Positions 1 through 8,050 of a stretch of DNA of 9,044 nt are shown piece after piece (positions within the stretch are counted from its first letter, which is position 1; the number at the start of each line of letters is the position of its first letter). The stretch comes from 66-474 sp035572335 (GTDB lineage Bacteria > Pseudomonadota > Gammaproteobacteria > Xanthomonadales > Rhodanobacteraceae), in NCBI GenBank assembly GCA_035572335.1, contig DATNAW010000167.1, positions 1-9,044 on the forward strand, in the 5' to 3' direction. The position numbers and the translations under genes are program-made. Under the pieces are notes generated by a model that was given only the letters and a program-made list of their open reading frames with translations, searched no databases and was not told the DNA's origin.

Positions 1-1
1 C

Positions 2-292
2 GACATGTACACCGCGCTGCAGTCGGCGCGCGCGTACGCGTACATGATCGCGCAGCAGTTCGACGCCGGCGTGAAGTCGCGGATCGACCCGGCCTCGTGC
101 CTGCTGCTGTCGTCACGCAACGCCGTGGAAGTCGCGCTCGAGGCCATCCAGTCGCTGGGCGGCAACGGTTACATCAACGAATTCCCCACCGGCCGCATCC
201 TGCGCGACGCCAAGCTGTACGAGATCGGCGCCGGCACCAACGAAATCCGCCGCATGCTGATCGGGCGCGAGCTGTTCTACGGCAACGCCTGA
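2..292 (+). CDS. liuA: Isovaleryl-CoA dehydrogenase, C-terminal part (5' end outside window)
   Basis: Only the last 96 residues are present; the frame is open to the left edge, so the start lies upstream. The visible part is the C-terminal helical domain of a flavin acyl-CoA dehydrogenase: a helix around MYTALQSARAYAY, then LGGNGYINEFPTGRILRDAK (visible residues 52-71) and YEIGAGTNEIRR (73-84). In most acyl-CoA dehydrogenases the catalytic Glu stands just before the Gly-Thr of this last motif. Here that position is Ala (G-A-G-T), as in isovaleryl-CoA dehydrogenases, whose catalytic Glu lies earlier in the chain and so outside the window. The enzyme oxidises isovaleryl-CoA to 3-methylcrotonyl-CoA in leucine degradation and passes electrons to ETF. 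The methylcrotonyl-CoA carboxylase gene 5 kb downstream makes the next enzyme, which supports the call. The family is secure; substrate specificity is inferred from the motif and context. Confidence 0.88.
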   Translation, partial: DMYTALQSARAYAYMIAQQFDAGVKSRIDPASCLLLSSRNAVEVALEAIQSLGGNGYINEFPTGRILRDAKLYEIGAGTNEIRRMLIGRELFYGNA

Positions 293-327
293 AAGCCCGG
301 CACTCGGCACAGCGTAAAAACAAAGCC

Positions 328-570
328 GTCATTCCAGACGCCGCGCAGCGGCGATCTGACTGCGGCGGCAGGATGCCGGAGCGAACATCGGCGAAGCCGA
401 TGGCCCGTAGAGCGAGCCAGAGGGATGTGGCGAGTCAATCCATTTTGACCTTGCTGTTCGTGACAAACACAGTGGATTACAAAGTCCGTCCATGGACTTT
501 GCCCTGCGGGCCGGCCTTCGGCCGTTCAAATTCGTTCCAGACGAATTTGTCCCGCTTTCGCTGGAATGAC
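328..570. repeat. Hairpin-rich intergenic element bounded by 10-bp inverted repeats
   Basis: This fills most of the gene-free stretch 293-612. GTCATTCCAG at 328-337 is matched exactly by its reverse complement CTGGAATGAC at 561-570. Between these ends are five short perfect stem-loops: 339-344/348-353; 386-392/396-402 (CATCGGC, GAA loop, GCCGATG); 481-487/494-500 (AAAGTCC/GGACTTT); 512-516/520-524; and 527-535/541-549 (CAAATTCGT/ACGAATTTG, 5-base loop). There is no convincing coding frame and I see no target-site duplication at the ends. The architecture resembles a dispersed non-coding repeat or a small non-autonomous element. Multicopy status cannot be judged from one window. On the minus strand the hairpins lie just after the autotransporter stop and might also stop or stabilise its transcript, but no T-run follows them. 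Confidence 0.5.
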
Positions 571-612
571 GTCGGAGAGCGCTTGCATCGCTCCGGACTC
601 CGGGATGCCGGA

Positions 613-3405
613 CTAAAACGCGAACGCCCCCTGCAACATCGCGCTGCTGGATTGCTGCCTTGAACCCTGTTCGCGGGTGAATCCGAGCCGCAGCCCGAAC
701 GCGCGCGTCGGCCACAGTGACACGCCGGCGCGCAACACCGATTCGTCGCGCGACAAGCCGATGCCGTCGACGGGCATCCAGTCATCGAAGCCGGTGAAGC
801 TGGCGTCGAACGCATCGCCGTACTGGTGCAGTGCGTGCCACCAGGATGCGCTGCCGTCGAACTGCATCCACATCCCGTTGCCGAGGCGCACGCCGCGCTG
901 CGTACGCAAGCCTAGCCCGGTTTGCAGGCGCCCGACCGTGCGGCTGTCCGCCTTCAATCCGAAGCCGTAGCCGCCCGTTTCCGCGAACGCGCCCTGGCGC
1001 AATTGTTGGTAGCGCGCATCCACGAATGGCGTGATCTCGGTCGAGCCGACGCGCCATTGGTAACCGCCTTCCAGCGTTCCTGCCGCGTAGCGGCCCGACA
1101 TCGCACTGCCGAGCGGCGCGTCGAGCGCACCGAGCAGCAACAGGCGCTGCATGTCCGCGCGATACCAGCCGCCACCGATACGCGCGTTCGCGTACCACGG
1201 ACCGTTGGACAAGCCGCCGTACACCATCACGTGGTCGGACCAGGTCTGGTTGTGGTCCCACGCGCCATCGAGTTGCCCGTAACCGCGGCTTTCGCCCAGC
1301 GCATAGCCCAGCAGCGCGTGCGTGCCGACGCGGAAATCCGTGCCGATGATGCTGCCGTCGCTCTGGAAGGTTGCGCCCGCGTAGCCGGCACGCTGCAGGT
1401 CGCCCTGCCAGCCAAGATTTCCGTACCACGCGCCCACTCGCGCCTGCCCGTCGAACAGATCGTCGAAGTGCCGCGACAATGCGCTGTCGGCGGCGTCCAT
1501 GCCGTCGAACAGCATCGCCGCGCTGGCGGCGTGCAGTTGGCCGGACAGGCTTTGCAACGTCGCGCGGGCGGAAGCCGGCGTCGCCGCATGCTGGATCGCG
1601 CCCGCGCCCTGCAGCACGCCGCTCGCCACGGAACCGCCCGTCGCGATGCGCGCATTGATTGCATCGAAACCGTTTTGCACGCGAACGGCCGCCGCCGAGG
1701 AAGCCGCGTCGGTGATGGCCATCGCCTGCGCCGCCTGCGTGATGCTGAGGCTGGTGGTATCGAGCCAGACCTCGTCGGGGGTGTACTGGATGGTGGTGTT
1801 GAGGAACACGCCGGGCGAAGTCGTCAGTTGCGCGAACGTGCCGCTGATGCCACCGGATGCCGTCAGCACATCCTCGTGGCTGTTGCTGATGTAACCGGGA
1901 ACCGCGCCGAGGACATTCAATGTGCCGTCGAGCTGTGCCGTTCCGGCGACACTGAGGAACGTTCCCAGATTCACCGACAACGTGCCGGTGCTGGTTTGCG
2001 CATAGTTGCCCGCCACCTCCGTCGTCGTGTCGCGAACCGTGACGGTGCCCGAATTGGTGAGCGACCCGTTCACGCCGGGCACGTTGTCCAGCATGCCGGC
2101 GGCGCCCACGGTGACGTTGCCCGGCAATGCGATTTCCGATTGCAGGGTGCCGCCATCGACCTGCGTTCCGCCCGTGTAGGTATTGACTCCCGTGAGCACC
2201 AGCGTGCCGGTGCCGTTCTTGATCAAACCGCCCGCGCCGCTGATGTTGTTGCTCCACGTCGACGTGATGCCATCGAACGATACGTTGACATCGCCCCAGT
2301 TGAATTGCGCAGGACCCTGCACCGCCTTGCCGACGTCGAGTTCGCCATAACCGAACGTCGGGTTGGGTTGCGAACCGCCCAGCGGATCGGCGGTGCCGAG
2401 CAGCGTCTGCCGCACCAGGTCATTCGTGAAATACGGAAACGCCTGCCATACCAGCGCGGCGGCGCCCGTCACCTGCGGCGCGGCCAGCGAAGTGCCTTCG
2501 ACGACGTAATAGGTCGGATTGGTGGTGGTTGCTACGGTGTCCTTGTCCAGCACGATCACGTCGCCCGGCGCGGCAAGGCAGTAATCCATCGCGATGCCGC
2601 ACTTGTTGGAATAGCTTTCGAGTTGCGTGGGATCGTTGCTGTTGATCGCGACCACCGCCAGCCAGCCTTTTTCGAGATCGGGCGCGACGGAGGGCAGCGC
2701 CGCGATGGTGCTGGGGTTCGCCTGCGAATCGTTGCCGGCCGCGAACACCACCAGCCCGCCCTGCTGGTTGACGAACGGACTGTAGGCGGCATCGAACGCC
2801 TGGTTCACGCTGGCGTCGCTGGTGTCCCAGGTAATCCCGCCCCACGAATTGTTCATGACCTTGACGCCGGAACTGATCAGCTGCTGGTTGACCGACTGGA
2901 AGAATTGCGCGTCCGCGGCGGTGACGGTGGACGGCGGCGTGCTGCCATTGTCGTCGGGTGCGTTGTCGTCGATGATGCGCGCCGACACAAGATCCGCGCC
3001 CGGCGCAATGCCGCCGGGGAATTTGTCGAACGGTGCGCCCGCCGCGATTTCCGACACCCACGTGCCGTGGCCGACCACGTCGTCGATGCTGGTGTTGTTG
3101 GTGCTGGGGTCGACGTCGATGTATTCCTGCAGGACGCGCCCAGCCACCGCCGGATTGCTGCGCATGATGCCGCTGTCGACGAAGCCGATGGTGACGCCCG
3201 CGCCGGTGTAACCGGCGTCGTGCGCGGCATAGGTATTGGTGAGCGCCAGCTGCGCGTCGATCGGCGGCTGCGGCGTGGAGGGCGTCGTCGGTGGCGTCGT
3301 GCTGGTCGGCACGCTGCGGACGCCACCGCCTCCGCCGCCGCAAGCTCCCAGGGCCAAGGCAAGCAACGCCGGAACGGTCCACCCGATTCTTCCCAACTTG
3401 CGCAT
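613..3405 (-). CDS. Lipidated subtilisin-like (S8) serine protease autotransporter
   Basis: This 930-residue protein is a type Va autotransporter with a peptidase S8 passenger. It starts with a lipoprotein signal ending LALALGAC (Cys22, then a Gly run and a Thr/Pro-rich linker). The catalytic triad is Asp77 (GFVDSGI), His113 (GHGTW) and Ser306 (GTSLAAP), with oxyanion Asn225 (AAGND). The pair C269/C276 in KCGIAMDYC fits the family. A passenger-associated beta-strand repeat spans about 388-421 (TGVNTYTGGTQVDGGTL), followed by more beta-helix, and a 12-strand barrel lies at about 655-930, ending in Phe as outer-membrane barrels usually do. The start at 3405 was chosen because GGAGG-type ribosome binding sequence precedes it and the signal peptide begins there; an upstream ATG at 3465 would add 20 residues before the signal. 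A lipobox on a subtilase autotransporter recalls NalP and SphB1, which release other surface proteins. The substrate here is unknown. It is transcribed opposite to all its neighbours. Confidence 0.93.
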   Translation of the reverse strand: MRKLGRIGWTVPALLALALGACGGGGGGVRSVPTSTTPPTTPSTPQPPIDAQLALTNTYAAHDAGYTGAGVTIGFVDSGIMRSNPAVAGRVLQEYIDVDPSTNNTSIDDVVGHGTWVSEIAAGAPFDKFPGGIAPGADLVSARIIDDNAPDDNGSTPPSTVTAADAQFFQSVNQQLISSGVKVMNNSWGGITWDTSDASVNQAFDAAYSPFVNQQGGLVVFAAGNDSQANPSTIAALPSVAPDLEKGWLAVVAINSNDPTQLESYSNKCGIAMDYCLAAPGDVIVLDKDTVATTTNPTYYVVEGTSLAAPQVTGAAALVWQAFPYFTNDLVRQTLLGTADPLGGSQPNPTFGYGELDVGKAVQGPAQFNWGDVNVSFDGITSTWSNNISGAGGLIKNGTGTLVLTGVNTYTGGTQVDGGTLQSEIALPGNVTVGAAGMLDNVPGVNGSLTNSGTVTVRDTTTEVAGNYAQTSTGTLSVNLGTFLSVAGTAQLDGTLNVLGAVPGYISNSHEDVLTASGGISGTFAQLTTSPGVFLNTTIQYTPDEVWLDTTSLSITQAAQAMAITDAASSAAAVRVQNGFDAINARIATGGSVASGVLQGAGAIQHAATPASARATLQSLSGQLHAASAAMLFDGMDAADSALSRHFDDLFDGQARVGAWYGNLGWQGDLQRAGYAGATFQSDGSIIGTDFRVGTHALLGYALGESRGYGQLDGAWDHNQTWSDHVMVYGGLSNGPWYANARIGGGWYRADMQRLLLLGALDAPLGSAMSGRYAAGTLEGGYQWRVGSTEITPFVDARYQQLRQGAFAETGGYGFGLKADSRTVGRLQTGLGLRTQRGVRLGNGMWMQFDGSASWWHALHQYGDAFDASFTGFDDWMPVDGIGLSRDESVLRAGVSLWPTRAFGLRLGFTREQGSRQQSSSAMLQGAFAF

Positions 3406-3489
3406 CACGCCTCCCTCCACTGTGTTGTCCCCGCCCCGGTTGTCCACGACGCATTCTGCACCCATGTATTGCGGCAGGCCAGACGGCGT

Positions 3490-3518
3490 TTGCGGCAGCG
3501 CAGCATTCCCCCCATAAT
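3490..3518 (+). promoter_or_regulatory. Candidate sigma70 promoter for the thiolase gene
   Basis: TTGCGG (3490-3495) and CATAAT (3513-3518) are separated by 17 bases: three of six matches to the -35 consensus and five of six to the -10. Transcription would begin near 3525 and give an untranslated leader of about 110 bases containing the two stem-loops at 3541-3609. It lies in the divergent region between the autotransporter and thiolase starts. This is motif reading only. Confidence 0.4.
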
Positions 3519-3540
3519 TCCCGCAAAAGCGTGCTCATTC

Positions 3541-3609
3541 GAGCCGACGCTGCTTGGCAGCGCGGCTCAATTCGCAATAGTCCATCGAGCCGTATCGCGT
3601 TGCGGCTCG
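3541..3609 (+). promoter_or_regulatory. Twin stem-loops sharing GAGCCG/CGGCTC arms in the thiolase leader
   Basis: The first hairpin has arms GAGCCG-A-CGCTGC (3541-3553) and GCAGCGCGGCTC (3557-3568) with a TTG loop: 12 base pairs with one bulged A. The second has arms CGAGCCG (3586-3592) and CGGCTCG (3603-3609) with a 10-base loop. GAGCCG and its complement therefore occur four times in alternating order within 70 bases, so the arms could also pair across hairpins to make alternative folds. The block ends 17 bases before the thiolase ribosome binding sequence (GGAG, 3626-3629). No T-run follows either stem, so simple intrinsic termination is unlikely. A leader control element, protein operator or RNA stabiliser are the options. 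Confidence 0.45.
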
Positions 3610-3636
3610 GCTTGAAAAATCATCTGGAGTCCAGAC

Positions 3637-4812
3637 ATGTCCGACATCGTCATCGCCGCCGCCAAGCGCACGCCCATCGGCGCGTTCCTCGGCCAATTCA
3701 CCGGCTTCCCGACGCCGAAACTCGGCGCCGCCGCGATCAACGCGGCACTGCAGCAATCCGGGATCGAACCGGCCGACGTCGGCGAAGTGCTGATGGGCTG
3801 CGTGCTGCCGGCCAACCTCGGCCAGGCGCCCGCGCGCCAGGCATCGTTGGCCGCGGGGCTTCCGCCCTCCACCGGCTGCACCACGCTCAACAAGGTGTGC
3901 GGTTCGGGCATGAAGGCGATCATGCTGGGCCACGATCTGATCAAGGCCGGTTCCGCCAGCGTGGTCATCGCCGGCGGCATGGAATCGATGACCAACGCGC
4001 CGCACATGGCGGCGGTGCGCACCGGCATCCGCTACGGCGACGGCGCGATGGTCGATCACATGGCGTGGGATGGCCTGACGAACCCATACGACGGCAAGTC
4101 GATGGGCGTGTTTGCCGAATCCTGCGCCGACAAGTACCACTTCACGCGCGAAGACCAGGACGCGTTTGCGACCGAATCGGTGCGACGTGCGCAGGAGTCG
4201 GTGAAGTCGGGCGCATTCGCCGACGAGATCGCCACGGTGACGGTGCCCGGCCGCAAGGGCGATGTCGCCGTGTCCGTCGATGAAACGCCGGGCAAGGTCG
4301 ATCCCGCGAAGATCCCGACGTTGAAGCCGGCGTTCCGCAAGGAAAACGGCACGGTCACGGCGGCCAGTTCGTCGAGCATTTCCGATGGCGCTGCGGCGGT
4401 CGTGTTGCTTTCCGCAGACGATGCGAAAGCGCGCGGTGTGCAACCGCTGGCGCGGATCGTCGCGCATGCCACGCATTCGCAGGAGCCGCAGTGGTTCACC
4501 ACCGCGCCGGTGGGCGCGATCGAAAAGGTCTTGCTGAAGGCCGGCTGGAAAGTCGACGACGTCGATTTGTTCGAAGTCAACGAAGCCTTCGCGGTGGTCG
4601 CGATGGCGGCAATGAAAGACCTTTCCATTCCGCACGAGAAACTCAACGTTCACGGCGGCGCTTGCGCGCTCGGGCATCCGATCGGCTGCACCGGCGCACG
4701 CATCGTGGTGACGTTGCTGCACGCGTTGAAACATGCCGGCAAGAAGCGCGGCGTGGCGTCGCTTTGCATCGGCGGCGGCGAAGCCACCGCGATCGCGATC
4801 GAGCTTATTTGA
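3637..4812 (+). CDS. Acetyl-CoA C-acetyltransferase (thiolase, AtoB/PhaA type)
   Basis: This is a complete 391-residue thiolase, the usual family length. Three catalytic elements are visible: the acyl-accepting nucleophile Cys88 in NKVCGSGMKA, His347 in GGACALGHPIG, and the proton-transfer Cys377 in SLCIGGGEA. Asn315 in NEAFAV belongs to the oxyanion hole. The spacing is one residue off the well-studied Zoogloea biosynthetic thiolase (Cys89/His348/Cys378). The start has GGAG seven bases upstream. The enzyme interconverts two acetyl-CoA with acetoacetyl-CoA. Near isovaleryl-CoA dehydrogenase and methylcrotonyl-CoA carboxylase genes, its likely job is cleaving acetoacetyl-CoA derived from the acetoacetate made by HMG-CoA lyase at the end of leucine degradation. 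A broader 3-ketoacyl-CoA thiolase role cannot be excluded, because the tract at 239-251 (TVTAASSSSISDG) differs from the common TAGNASGINDG form. No terminator is obvious after the stop. Confidence 0.92.
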   Translation: MSDIVIAAAKRTPIGAFLGQFTGFPTPKLGAAAINAALQQSGIEPADVGEVLMGCVLPANLGQAPARQASLAAGLPPSTGCTTLNKVCGSGMKAIMLGHDLIKAGSASVVIAGGMESMTNAPHMAAVRTGIRYGDGAMVDHMAWDGLTNPYDGKSMGVFAESCADKYHFTREDQDAFATESVRRAQESVKSGAFADEIATVTVPGRKGDVAVSVDETPGKVDPAKIPTLKPAFRKENGTVTAASSSSISDGAAAVVLLSADDAKARGVQPLARIVAHATHSQEPQWFTTAPVGAIEKVLLKAGWKVDDVDLFEVNEAFAVVAMAAMKDLSIPHEKLNVHGGACALGHPIGCTGARIVVTLLHALKHAGKKRGVASLCIGGGEATAIAIELI

Positions 4813-4935
4813 GGTGGTTTTGCGGCTGCAGGGTTTTACCCCCAAGGCCGTAAGCGGCGACTGAACGTTATTTGCCCGTAAAAAGCCGGATGCTGGCGTT
4901 ATTCAGCCAGACGCGGTTTAATACGCAGGCCACTT

Positions 4936-4970
4936 CCGTGGCTTTCCACGGCCCAATCCAGGAGATCTCC
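4936..4970 (+). promoter_or_regulatory. Short hairpin and palindrome overlapping the lipoprotein ribosome binding site
   Basis: CCGTGG (4936-4941) and CCACGG (4946-4951) form a six-pair stem with a four-base loop. Ten bases on, GGAGATCTCC (4961-4970) is a perfect palindrome whose left half is the ribosome binding sequence (AGGAG, 4960-4964, seven bases before the ATG). A palindrome with no spacer folds poorly as an intramolecular hairpin but could pair between transcripts or bind a dimeric protein. Upstream, TTTAAT (4917-4922) is a fair -10 box without a good -35 box. Confidence 0.3.
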
Positions 4971-4971
4971 A

Positions 4972-5376
4972 ATGAAGTTCACGCGTACCGTACTCGTGGC
5001 TGCCGTCGCCACTGCAATGGCCCTTTCGTTGTCGGCCTGCGGCAACAATTCCGGCGACCAGTCGGCAGCCAATGAAGCGCAGCAGAACGCGGCCAGCGCC
5101 GCTTCGGCAGCCGCCAGCGCCGCCTCGCAGGCTGCCAGCGCAGCTTCCCAGGCTTCCAGCGCCGCGGCTTCGGCAGCGAGCGCAGCTTCGAACGCGATGG
5201 CCGCTCCGGCCTCGACGGCTGCCGCGCCAGCTTCCAGCAGCACGTCTGCGGCTCCGGCTTCCAGCGGCGCCAGTGCGATGGACGCCATGAAGGACGCCGC
5301 CCACAAGGCCGGTCAGGCTGCCGACGCGACCAAGGTCGCCGCCACCAAGGCCAAGGACGCGATGAAGGGTCACTGA
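4972..5376 (+). CDS. Small alanine-rich lipoprotein of unknown function
   Basis: This 134-residue protein has a clear lipoprotein signal: positive start (MKFTRT), hydrophobic stretch, and lipobox LSLSAC with Cys23 followed by Gly-Asn, which favours outer-membrane sorting. Residues about 34-75 are a low-complexity run of Ala, Ser and Gln (units such as AASAASQ) that would form a continuous amphipathic or alanine-zipper helix. A Pro/Ser/Thr/Ala linker (about 76-100) and a second Ala/Lys helix (about 101-134, ending KGH) follow. There is no enzymatic motif. A strong AGGAG lies seven bases before the start and a strong terminator follows, so it is probably well expressed as a single-gene unit. 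It could be a periplasmic spacer lipoprotein in the style of Lpp/OprI, but it lacks their C-terminal peptidoglycan-linking Lys end, so the role is open. Confidence 0.82.
   Translation: MKFTRTVLVAAVATAMALSLSACGNNSGDQSAANEAQQNAASAASAAASAASQAASAASQASSAAASAASAASNAMAAPASTAAAPASSSTSAAPASSGASAMDAMKDAAHKAGQAADATKVAATKAKDAMKGH
5089..5190 (+). repeat. Imperfect tandem GC-rich repeat inside the lipoprotein gene
   Basis: Short units built on GCCAGCGCCGC and GCTTCGGCAGC recur about every 20 bases, encoding the Ala-Ala-Ser runs of the lipoprotein. Copies differ mostly at silent sites (GCC/GCT/GCG, AGC/TCG/TCC), so selection for the peptide is more likely than recent slippage. Spacing is in multiples of three and the frame is intact. 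Confidence 0.6.
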
Positions 5377-5404
5377 TCCTTTTTCGCTGCATCCTGTCGT
5401 ACCG

Positions 5405-5435
5405 AACCGGCCGCCTTGTGCGGCCGGTTTTTTTT
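5405..5435 (+). terminator. Strong rho-independent terminator after the lipoprotein gene
   Basis: AACCGGCCGC (5405-5414) pairs perfectly with GCGGCCGGTT (5420-5429) around a five-base loop, and the T-run covers 5428-5435 (eight T). It lies 29 bases after the lipoprotein stop. It separates that gene from the carboxylase gene and rules out in-frame starts for the carboxylase within this hairpin. Confidence 0.93.
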
Positions 5436-5463
5436 CGACCTTTCCAAACCCCGATCCGCGATT

Positions 5464-5492
5464 TTCGGCCCTCGCGGCAACAACCGATAGAA
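5464..5492 (+). promoter_or_regulatory. Candidate promoter for the methylcrotonyl-CoA carboxylase gene
   Basis: TAGAAT (5487-5492), in the context CCGATAGAATG, matches the -10 consensus at five of six positions. The -35 box 17 bases upstream (TTCGGC, 5464-5469) is weak. It lies after the terminator at 5405-5435 and gives a leader of about 35 bases. A separate promoter is needed here because the terminator isolates the gene from upstream transcription. Confidence 0.4.
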
Positions 5493-5531
5493 TGTCCGGT
5501 TGATGCGCCTGCGCCCGCCACGGAACCGACC

Positions 5532-7139
<1,608 letters not shown>

Positions 7140-7149
7140 TGCGTAGATC

Positions 7150-7168
7150 GGCGGACGCTGGGTCCGCC
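7150..7168 (+). terminator. Possible weak terminator after the carboxylase gene
   Basis: GGCGGAC (7150-7156) pairs with GTCCGCC (7162-7168) around a five-base loop, ten bases after the stop. No T-run follows (CCAGAAACC), so it may only stabilise the 3' end or assist another termination mode. Confidence 0.3.
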
Positions 7169-7247
7169 CCAGAAACCCGGGCCCATTCCGACCCGTCCCC
7201 GTTGTCTTGTTCCGCGAACGTCGTCACCGCGCGGGTTGAGGCCCCCC

Positions 7248-7279
7248 TTGATTTTCGATATTGTTTAGATATATCTTGA
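7248..7279 (+). promoter_or_regulatory. Promoter and overlapping palindromic operator of the PadR-family gene
   Basis: TTGATT (7248-7253) and TATATC (7270-7275) are spaced by 16 bases and make a plausible promoter in an AT-rich patch unlike the GC-rich surroundings. AGATATATCT (7267-7276) is a perfect ten-base palindrome covering the -10 box, and TCGATAT (7255-7261) with ATATCTTGA (7271-7279) adds a looser outer dyad. PadR proteins bind as dimers to AT-rich dyads and often repress their own genes, so autorepression by the downstream product is the simplest reading. The motifs are seen; the binding is inference. Confidence 0.5.
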
Positions 7280-7307
7280 ATACACTCTCAAAAACACGGG
7301 ACGCCCC

Positions 7308-7973
7308 ATGCACATGCACGACAAACTGCACCACAAGCTCCACGCCATGCATCGATTCCACGCGTTCGACTGGGACGGCGATCCTGATGATGCCCGCACC
7401 TGTTATGCCGGTCGCGGCCCGTTCGGCGGCGGACGCCACCGCCACGATGATTTCGGGTCCTTCGCCGACTGGAACGGCTTGCGCGGCGGCGGCCGTCGCG
7501 GCGGCGGTCGCATGTTCGGCCACGGAAACCTCAAGTTGGTGTTGCTGGCGCTGATCGAACAGGAGCCGCGCCACGGCTACGAATTGATCCGCACCATCGA
7601 AGACATGTTCCACGGCCAGTATTCGCCCAGCCCCGGCACGGTCTATCCCACGCTCACCCTGCTCGAAGAGATGGGCTACGTCGTCGCGCAAAGCGAGGAA
7701 GGTGGCCGCAAACGCTACGCCATCACCAATGAGGGACGCGCCTTCCTCGACGAAAACCGCGGCATCGTCGAAGCCGTCATGAAAGACACCGAACGCAAGG
7801 CGCGTTTCGCGGCGAAGCTGGCGGCACCGATGGCGATCCGCGAGGCGGTGCACGCACTGAAGCACGCGCTGGCCATGCGCGCCTCGAAGTGGGACAAGGC
7901 CGAAGCCGAACGCGTGGTCGCGATCCTCGAACGCGCCGCGCGCGAGATCGCCGCCGGCAGCAAGCGCGATTGA
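7308..7973 (+). CDS. PadR-family transcriptional regulator, YqjI-like, with His/Gly-rich N-terminus
   Basis: The protein has 221 residues. Residues 1-72 form an unusual extension rich in His (2, 4, 8, 9, 12, 15, 18, 44, 46, 72), Asp, Gly and Arg, with one Cys at 32. The PadR winged helix follows at about 73-145: LKLVLLALIEQEPRHGYELI, then SPSPGTVYPTLTLLEEMGYV (recognition helix and turn) and the wing GGRKRYAITNEG. A C-terminal helical dimerisation region (about 150-218) completes it. An N-terminal His-rich extension on PadR is the hallmark of E. coli YqjI, a nickel-responsive repressor tied to iron homeostasis, so metal sensing is likely here. The usual YqjI partner, a siderophore-interacting ferric reductase (YqjH), is not adjacent; an SDR gene is. 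The ribosome binding sequence is weak (GGGA). A later start at the Met coded at 7347 would remove much of the His cluster; the upstream start is preferred. Confidence 0.88.
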   Translation: MHMHDKLHHKLHAMHRFHAFDWDGDPDDARTCYAGRGPFGGGRHRHDDFGSFADWNGLRGGGRRGGGRMFGHGNLKLVLLALIEQEPRHGYELIRTIEDMFHGQYSPSPGTVYPTLTLLEEMGYVVAQSEEGGRKRYAITNEGRAFLDENRGIVEAVMKDTERKARFAAKLAAPMAIREAVHALKHALAMRASKWDKAEAERVVAILERAAREIAAGSKRD

Positions 7974-7987
7974 ATGCAGCGCCACGG

Positions 7988-8016
7988 AACCACGGCTGCA
8001 GGCGCAGCCGTGGTTT
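7988..8016 (+). terminator. Stem-loop terminator after the PadR-family gene
   Basis: AACCACGGCTGC (7988-7999) and GCAGCCGTGGTT (8004-8015) form a perfect 12-pair stem with an AGGC loop, 12 bases after the stop. The U-tract is short (TTT at 8014-8016), so termination may be partial and some read-through into the SDR gene is possible. Confidence 0.7.
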
Positions 8017-8050
8017 ACCACTGCACTCAGCTGACACGGATTCGACACAC

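Noticed and set aside
3406..3465. Upstream start for the autotransporter at 3465
   Set aside because: It would put 20 residues before the lipoprotein signal; the ATG at 3405 has GGAGG-type sequence just upstream and a normal signal start.
922..3615. Long plus-strand open frame of about 897 codons opposite the autotransporter gene
   Set aside because: It is a shadow frame: Arg/His/Ala-rich, no domain, no ribosome binding site, and it lies antisense to a gene with a full catalytic triad and barrel.
3535..4845. Minus-strand open frame of 436 codons opposite the thiolase gene
   Set aside because: High-GC antisense shadow with Arg/His-rich composition; the plus strand encodes a complete thiolase with all catalytic residues.
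5089..5190. Possible CRISPR or minisatellite array
   Set aside because: The periodic units are degenerate codons for Ala/Ser within an intact lipoprotein frame, with no spacers.
5418..5531. Upstream in-frame ATG for the carboxylase gene at 5418
   Set aside because: It lies inside the loop of the rho-independent terminator; the added 38 residues do not resemble the family's N-terminus.
7889..8050. Longer in-frame start for the SDR gene overlapping the PadR-family gene
   Set aside because: The extra residues are Arg-rich shadow sequence and cross the terminator; the Rossmann motif sits correctly with the start at 8051.
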